Source of the DNA: JAJYIW01 sp963781665
GTDB taxonomy: Bacteria; Chloroflexota; Anaerolineae; Anaerolineales; Anaerolineaceae
NCBI GenBank assembly: GCA_963781665.1
Contig: CAWAGA010000002.1
Coordinates: 2,046,001-2,110,000, forward strand
DNA: 64,000 nucleotides
Reading direction: 5' to 3'
Below, in pieces: positions 61,871-64,000 of this stretch (positions within the stretch are counted from its first letter, which is position 1; each line of letters opens with the position of its first letter). The translations under genes and the position numbers were made by a program. The notes beneath the pieces were generated by a model that saw only the letters and a list, made by a program, of their open reading frames with translations, did not search any database and had not been told where the DNA came from.

Positions 61871-63815
61871 ATGTTTACTATTCGTTCGTCCTGGCGGACC
61901 AAATCCAAGTCACCATCAAAATTCATGATTGCATCGATCCTCGTGCTTACTTTAACTTCAGCTTGCAATGCCCCTTCTTTCCTGGCGGCAGACAACCCAA
62001 CCGCAGTCTCTGTAGGCAGTAATCAAGTCGATGCATTTGTCGACAGCCTCCCTTCCTGGACCAGTGTTTCACCTGAAAAAATCGAAAATAACGGGGTCCA
62101 GACTGGAGCAACGCCGGCAATATCCGAGGAGAGCAGCCCAGCAGGGGAGCTTTTCACCTGCACCTCGACTCAATACAGTATCACTAAAAACCCCAGTGAG
62201 ATTGCCATGTATAACCCTGATGCTTCGGTCTTATGGCCTGGAGCCTTGATTCGCGGCAGCTCGCATTTGCAAGATGGTTCTCTCGAGTTGCTCGCTGTGA
62301 GTCGGGAGAAACGAGCTCCATTAGGTATCTCAATTCAGGGTGGTGGCGTGCTGGGAATTCAAAGCGGAGTCAGCACCATCGTCGATCAACCCGTCGGCAG
62401 TACGATCCGCGAAGGCATCAACCAGCTCGTTGCTAACGCGCTTGGGAGCCAATGTTGCCGTAGGCGCAGGTTTTAGCTCCTTCACTTCGGTTGAAAGCTA
62501 CAGCAGCACCCAAACCCTGCTCAAACTTGGCCTGGACGCCCGTTACCTGAGCAGCGCCGTATCCGCAAACCTCAACTTCAATAAAGACGTTGACCAGCAC
62601 ACGTTTACGGCCTACTTCATCCAACGCCTTTTCACCGTTTCCATCGACTTACCCGAGAAGCCTTCATCGCTGTTTACCAGCAGCATGACGGCAGACGAAC
62701 TGCAGAGCCTGGGCGTCAGCCCCGATAATCTACCCCTTTACATTGACAGTGTGTCCTACGGGCGCATTTTGATGTTTTCATTTACTTCCAGCGAAAGCCG
62801 CCAAAAGATCGCGGCCGCCCTGGAGTATTCTTATAACTCGCCTCTCGGTGGAGTCGATATCTATTCTGCTGCCGAATTGCAAAAAACACTCAGCAACGCC
62901 CGTATTGAGGTTTTCGCGCTTGGCGGGCCTAACGCCGGCGTGCAGAACTTGATTCGGGAAGGCAATCTGGTTTCTTACTTTGAAGCGCCTCTTGCAATCA
63001 ACCAGGTTGAACCGATTTCTTTTACGCTGCGCAATCTGGGAGACAACCGGCTTGCCAGCGTCGCAAACACAACCGATTACAACGTCAAAGAATGCAAACC
63101 GGCTGTTAGCGCTTTACCCCAACCGGATCATTGGTGGCCTGCCAATGGCACTGGTAAAGATGTCGTGGGTGAGGTGGATCTGGGTGGTTTTAGCGGTTCG
63201 TATGGCGCTGGTTGGAACGGACAGGACGCATCCAATAAAGCATTTGTCCTCGACGGCACTGGTCAATATCTGAACACTTATCCTATTCTGGAGGTGGTTC
63301 CAACCGATGGCGCTTTCACGGTCAGCGCCTGGATCAATCCGCGGGCGGTCAAAGACGTTTACACCATCATTAGCCAGATCGGTGGGCAGATGTCAGCCGG
63401 TGATTTTGCCTTCAGGGTCCATGCCGGCAGGCTACAGCTCTTCCGGCGCCCAAGCGATAACAGCCAGTCGGTAGACGTCGTTGAGACCACAAAAGCTGTG
63501 ATCCCTGTCAACCAATGGTCCCAGGTCATTGCTGTATACGGGAGCAGCGGTGGTGGGAGCAATATGAGCCTTTACGTCAATGGCAAACTCGTTGCAGATA
63601 CTGTAACGCAGAGTAGTTATTCTGTCTCCCAACCGCGCCCTGATACGGACTTGACTATGACCAGAATTGGTTCGTCTGAATTGAATGGGGATGCGGCCGC
63701 AAACCGCAGGGATCCATTCAACGGCTCGATCGACGAAGTATTGGTCTTCAACCGGGCTCTCTCCAGTGCTGAAGTGCAGGTTATGTACCAGAATTTCACC
63801 CAATATAAGCCTTAA
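61871..63815 (+). pseudogene. CDC-like pore-forming lipoprotein with LamG C-terminus (frameshifted)
   Basis: Two overlapping frames form one protein of about 647 aa if one G is removed from the GGG run at 62444-62446 (then ANALGANVAVGAGF). N-terminus: signal with lipobox-like LTSAC. The body matches cholesterol-dependent cytolysins (domains 1-3): YNPDASVLWPGALIRGSSHL, FTVSIDLPEKPSSLF, ADELQSLGVSP, the invariant YGR in SVSYGRILMF (near 62757), IEVFALGGPNAG, and NTTDYNV. Where classic cytolysins have the membrane-binding domain 4 with its Trp-rich undecapeptide, this has a LamG/concanavalin-like domain (from about 63120: FVLDGTGQYLN, FTVSAWINPR, FNGSIDEVLVFNRALS). Pore formation is inferred from homology only. 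GAAAGGGG precedes the ATG. Confidence 0.85.
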
Positions 63816-63851
63816 TGATTGCAGTAAAATGTGTTAACGATAAGGAGTGAA

Positions 63852-64000
63852 ATGACAACCGGCAAACATACACCTGACACTATCGATGAGTATATTGCCA
63901 ATTTTCCACCAGGTATTCAAGAGATTTTGGAAAAGATCAGGGCCACAGTTCATCTGGCAGCGCCGGAAGCAGAAGAGACAATTAAATATGATATGCCGAC
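63852..64000 (+). CDS. DUF1801/YdhG-like protein, 5' part
   Basis: The frame starts MTTGKHTPDTIDEYIANFPP and runs off the window end. DTIDEYIANFPPG, then ILEKIRATVHLAAPEAEETI, is the typical opening of DUF1801/YdhG-like iron-chaperone-related proteins. AAGGAG precedes the ATG. Only 49 residues are visible, so function stays open. Confidence 0.78.
   Translation, partial: MTTGKHTPDTIDEYIANFPPGIQEILEKIRATVHLAAPEAEETIKYDMP

Noticed and set aside
63090..63150. Trp-containing stretch DHWWPANG as a CDC undecapeptide
   Set aside because: It lacks the ECTGLAWEWWR pattern and lies at the start of the LamG domain, so it is not taken as a domain-4 motif.

Overview
The window reads as part of a bacterial chromosome of moderate G+C, densely coded on both strands. 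Several features point to Chloroflexota, probably an Anaerolineae-like lineage: large NB-ARC/TPR regulators, many VOC, DinB and APH-fold enzymes, big secreted proteins ending in a YLPxV tail, and a compact purine operon with fused genes. The phylum is inferred from gene content; no rRNA or other marker gene is present. No tRNA, rRNA, CRISPR array, insertion sequence or prophage was recognised.

Layout. 0.1-5 kb: catalase-peroxidase katG, a GNAT acetyltransferase, and a membrane nitroreductase divergent from a TetR regulator with two matching operator-like repeats between them. 5.4-10.4 kb: a 1151-aa kinase-like/STAND ATPase/TPR protein, an unknown protein with a degenerate Nudix-box-like segment, and dCMP deaminase. 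10.4-15.6 kb: a split PEP-synthase/dikinase-like pair in reversed order, beside an ATPase-LuxR regulator. 15.7-20.1 kb: VOC, DUF7000-like (frameshifted), DinB, a glycoside-hydrolase-like protein and a nucleoside deaminase. 20.2-26.9 kb: two large secreted proteins downstream of a promoter, a structured leader RNA and a terminator that together look like a riboswitch-type attenuator. 27-29.5 kb: APH-fold kinase, lipoprotein and gene remnants. 29.5-40.7 kb: purine operon purL-Q-C-E-F-DM-N followed by guaB, with PurS domains fused to PurL, PurD fused to PurM, and a class II PurE without purK. 41-47 kb: VOC proteins, ankyrin protein (frameshifted), APH kinase, alpha/beta hydrolase, TIM-barrel isomerase and aldo/keto reductase. 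47.5-50.6 kb: a three-gene unknown membrane/secretion-like operon. 52.7-56.1 kb: zinc-ribbon pseudokinase, VWA protein and a divergent adenylosuccinate-synthetase paralog. 56.5-60.6 kb: hemerythrin-like protein, FAD oxidoreductase, and a DEAD-box helicase behind a short terminated RNA. 60.7-64 kb: PhyH dioxygenase, a cholesterol-dependent-cytolysin-like lipoprotein with a LamG C-terminus, and the start of a DUF1801-like gene.

The strongest candidates for something undescribed are the pseudokinase/VWA/PurA-paralog module, the CDC-LamG lipoprotein, and the leader RNA near 26.7 kb. Five genes, including the purM part of an otherwise intact biosynthetic operon, are each broken by one single-base indel, three of them in short homopolymer runs. 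This pattern suggests residual consensus errors in the assembly as much as real decay, so those breaks should be read cautiously.
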